Below, piece by piece: positions 24,782 through 25,888 of a DNA stretch of 25,888 bases. Position 1 is the stretch's first letter. Each line of letters begins with the position of its first letter. Origin of the DNA: JAZDJP01 sp043803805 (GTDB taxonomy: Bacteria > Planctomycetota > JAZDJP01). A program made the translations under genes and the position numbers. The notes below the pieces were generated by a model, which saw only the letters and a program-made list of their open reading frames with translations, was not told the origin of the DNA and did not search any database. The stretch spans positions 1-25,888 of the forward strand of contig JAZDJP010000004.1 in NCBI GenBank assembly GCA_043803805.1, in the 5' to 3' direction.

Positions 24782-25327
24782 ATGCCATGCCCTACTTGCG
24801 GTTCGAAGGACGTCATTCCGCTGACGTTGAGGAGTTTTGACCATCTTTGTGGAGCCGCGAAGCTCTGCGAGGCGTGTAACACCGTTTTTCTCGTCGCCGA
24901 TGAGGCGGCGCTGCCCAAGCCGCTTCGGAAGAAGCAAAAAGCCGATTGGGAAGGCATTCAAAAAGCCGTCTACGACGCCCTGGACGAAATCCGGTTTCAC
25001 CCCGTCATTAACGATTTCCTGGATCGGGATGGGGTTGACAGCCAGACATGGTATCGGGACAGCGGGGAGATTCTGGAAAGGCTCGTCACGGGACTCATCC
25101 CAGCGATCCGGGCCCTGGATCTCTCCTGTTACGTCTGTTCGGTTGCCCGAAAAGGATGTGTCGTGAGCGCGAGCGTCCACCCGTCGAAGGATGAGGCGAT
25201 CAAAGAGGCCGACCTCTGCGGCGGAGAGCATTTCAACCCCGGCGAGGACGATATCGTCGTCTTCGAGATCGGTCCCGACGGATCCGGCGAAGAGATTTAC
25301 GGATTTTGCGAGAAGGAGGGTGATTGA
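24782..25327 (+). CDS. Zinc-ribbon protein with unknown C-terminal domain
   Basis: A 181-residue protein starting nine bases after the previous stop. The N-terminus is a zinc ribbon with CPTC (3-6) and CEAC (29-32) plus C23. The rest is mixed helix/strand, with an acidic end (GPDGSGEEIYGFCEKEGD) and scattered single cysteines. I know no matching family. Related N-terminal layouts occur in small regulators of archaeal plasmids and viruses, but that is only a general resemblance. Its stop overlaps the following ATG (TGATG). Confidence 0.7.
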   Translation: MPCPTCGSKDVIPLTLRSFDHLCGAAKLCEACNTVFLVADEAALPKPLRKKQKADWEGIQKAVYDALDEIRFHPVINDFLDRDGVDSQTWYRDSGEILERLVTGLIPAIRALDLSCYVCSVARKGCVVSASVHPSKDEAIKEADLCGGEHFNPGEDDIVVFEIGPDGSGEEIYGFCEKEGD

Positions 25328-25776
25328 TGAACGATTCCATTCTGCTGTCCAGACAACACGGATTAAACCCCTGTCTGCTCGTTTGCCCCCGTTGCGGGAA
25401 GGATTCCGGGGAGATCGCGCTTCTGGGACGCTCCATGCGCTTCCAGTGCCTATCCTGCCGGAAGAATGTGATTGGAACACGTCCTCTGACGTGTCCTTTC
25501 TGTGGAACCGGAGACTTCGATTGTCTCGGCGAGTTCGACGGCATGGGACAACGGTTGCCGGGCTCCCTGTGCGAGGAATGCCAGAAGGAAGTCTCCCTTC
25601 TCAAGGCCGAAATCGCAAATGGCGGGGTGCCTTGGCGTTGCCGCGATTGCAAGAGAGAGGGCGTCATCAAGGCAGAGAGCGCATTCGCCAAGGAATTCCG
25701 TTTGAAGCATCCCGGGTTCGGATGCGAGTTCGATAAAACCGGCTGTCCGATGTGCTGGAAGGAGGATCCATGCTGA
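25327..25776 (+). CDS. Cysteine-rich protein with multiple zinc-ribbon knuckles
   Basis: The ATG at 25327 overlaps the previous TGA and has GGAGGGTG upstream; an in-frame TTG three bases earlier is not needed. The 149-residue product has six CxxC pairs: CPRC, CLSC, CPFC, CEEC, CRDC and CPMC. They would form about three zinc sites. The spacing resembles rubredoxin-like and RPA-type ribbons used for nucleic-acid or protein contact. No catalytic motif is visible. The gene is tightly packed within the cassette, and its end overlaps the next gene by seven bases. Confidence 0.72.
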   Translation: MNDSILLSRQHGLNPCLLVCPRCGKDSGEIALLGRSMRFQCLSCRKNVIGTRPLTCPFCGTGDFDCLGEFDGMGQRLPGSLCEECQKEVSLLKAEIANGGVPWRCRDCKREGVIKAESAFAKEFRLKHPGFGCEFDKTGCPMCWKEDPC

Positions 25777-25888
25777 TGATGGATCGTTACGGAAGCCGCT
25801 TCTGGGCGGTTTACGAGAATGGGACGCTGGTGTGCGTCACGGTCTACAAAAAAGGCGCCCGCGAAGTCATGCGCCGCATTTCCGAAGG
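25770..25888 (+). CDS. Start of a further small protein (partial)
   Basis: The ATG at 25770 has AAGGAGG four bases upstream and the frame stays open to the window edge (39 complete codons). The visible part, MLMMDRYGSRFWAVYENGTL and onward, reads as a beta-hairpin-rich basic segment. The family cannot be judged from this much. A later ATG at 25776 is also possible. Confidence 0.6.
   Translation, partial: MLMMDRYGSRFWAVYENGTLVCVTVYKKGAREVMRRISE

Overview
The window looks archaeal at its edges and bacterial-like in its middle. The archaeal evidence is an Orc1/Cdc6-type initiator near the left end, TATA boxes of the TTTATAA/TTTAAA kind at the expected distance upstream of several starts, one apparently leaderless divergent gene pair, and a PC4-like small protein on the right. 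The small-gene cassettes and the initiator suggest an archaeal plasmid, virus or integrated element, or a plastic chromosomal region. I cannot name the host.

Left arm (1-4526): the tail of an unknown gene; the Cdc6/Orc1 initiator; a convergent, more AT-rich gene for a phospholipase-D-fold (HKD) protein; an unrecognised 421-residue protein; and, divergently, a PP-loop ATP-pyrophosphatase of the Dph6/COG2102 type. The last two genes appear to share one symmetric TATA element. A truncated DUF2934 remnant (4533-4712) follows and looks like the scar of a join to bacterial DNA.

Central defence island (about 4705-23248): a sigma70-like promoter is followed by one unbroken same-strand gene series, mostly linked by stop/start overlaps. 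Part 1 is a BREX-related set: excisionase-type HTH regulator, DUF499/BrxC-PglY-like ATPase, an unusually short PglZ, a DUF262 (GmrS/BrxU-type) protein with a HEPN RNase partner inserted in the middle, a DUF1156 zinc-ribbon DNA methylase (PglXI-like), an unrecognised 175-residue-class protein, and a SNF2-type helicase (BrxHII/DrmD-like). Part 2 is an ABC-three-component system: a nuclease-like effector, a middle component, and a DUF3732 SMC-like ATPase with a zinc hook. Part 3 is an AAA_13 (PrrC/RloC-like) ATPase with a zinc hook and a candidate anticodon-nuclease triad. Tiny ORFs of 46, 39 and 24 codons sit at the joins between modules.

Right arm (23249-25888): a roughly 600-base stretch holds a cluster of dyad repeats and at best one doubtful reverse-strand gene. 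Then comes a rightward cassette of small genes with strong Shine-Dalgarno sites: the PC4-like protein, two short proteins (one a zinc ribbon), two Cys-rich multi-CxxC proteins and a partial gene at the edge. I see no rRNA, tRNA, CRISPR array or transposase.

Inferred working: the methylase would mark self DNA. The DUF499 ATPase, PglZ and helicase would act on unmarked invading DNA. DUF262-HEPN, the ABC-3C effector and the AAA_13 protein would provide backup nuclease or abortive responses.
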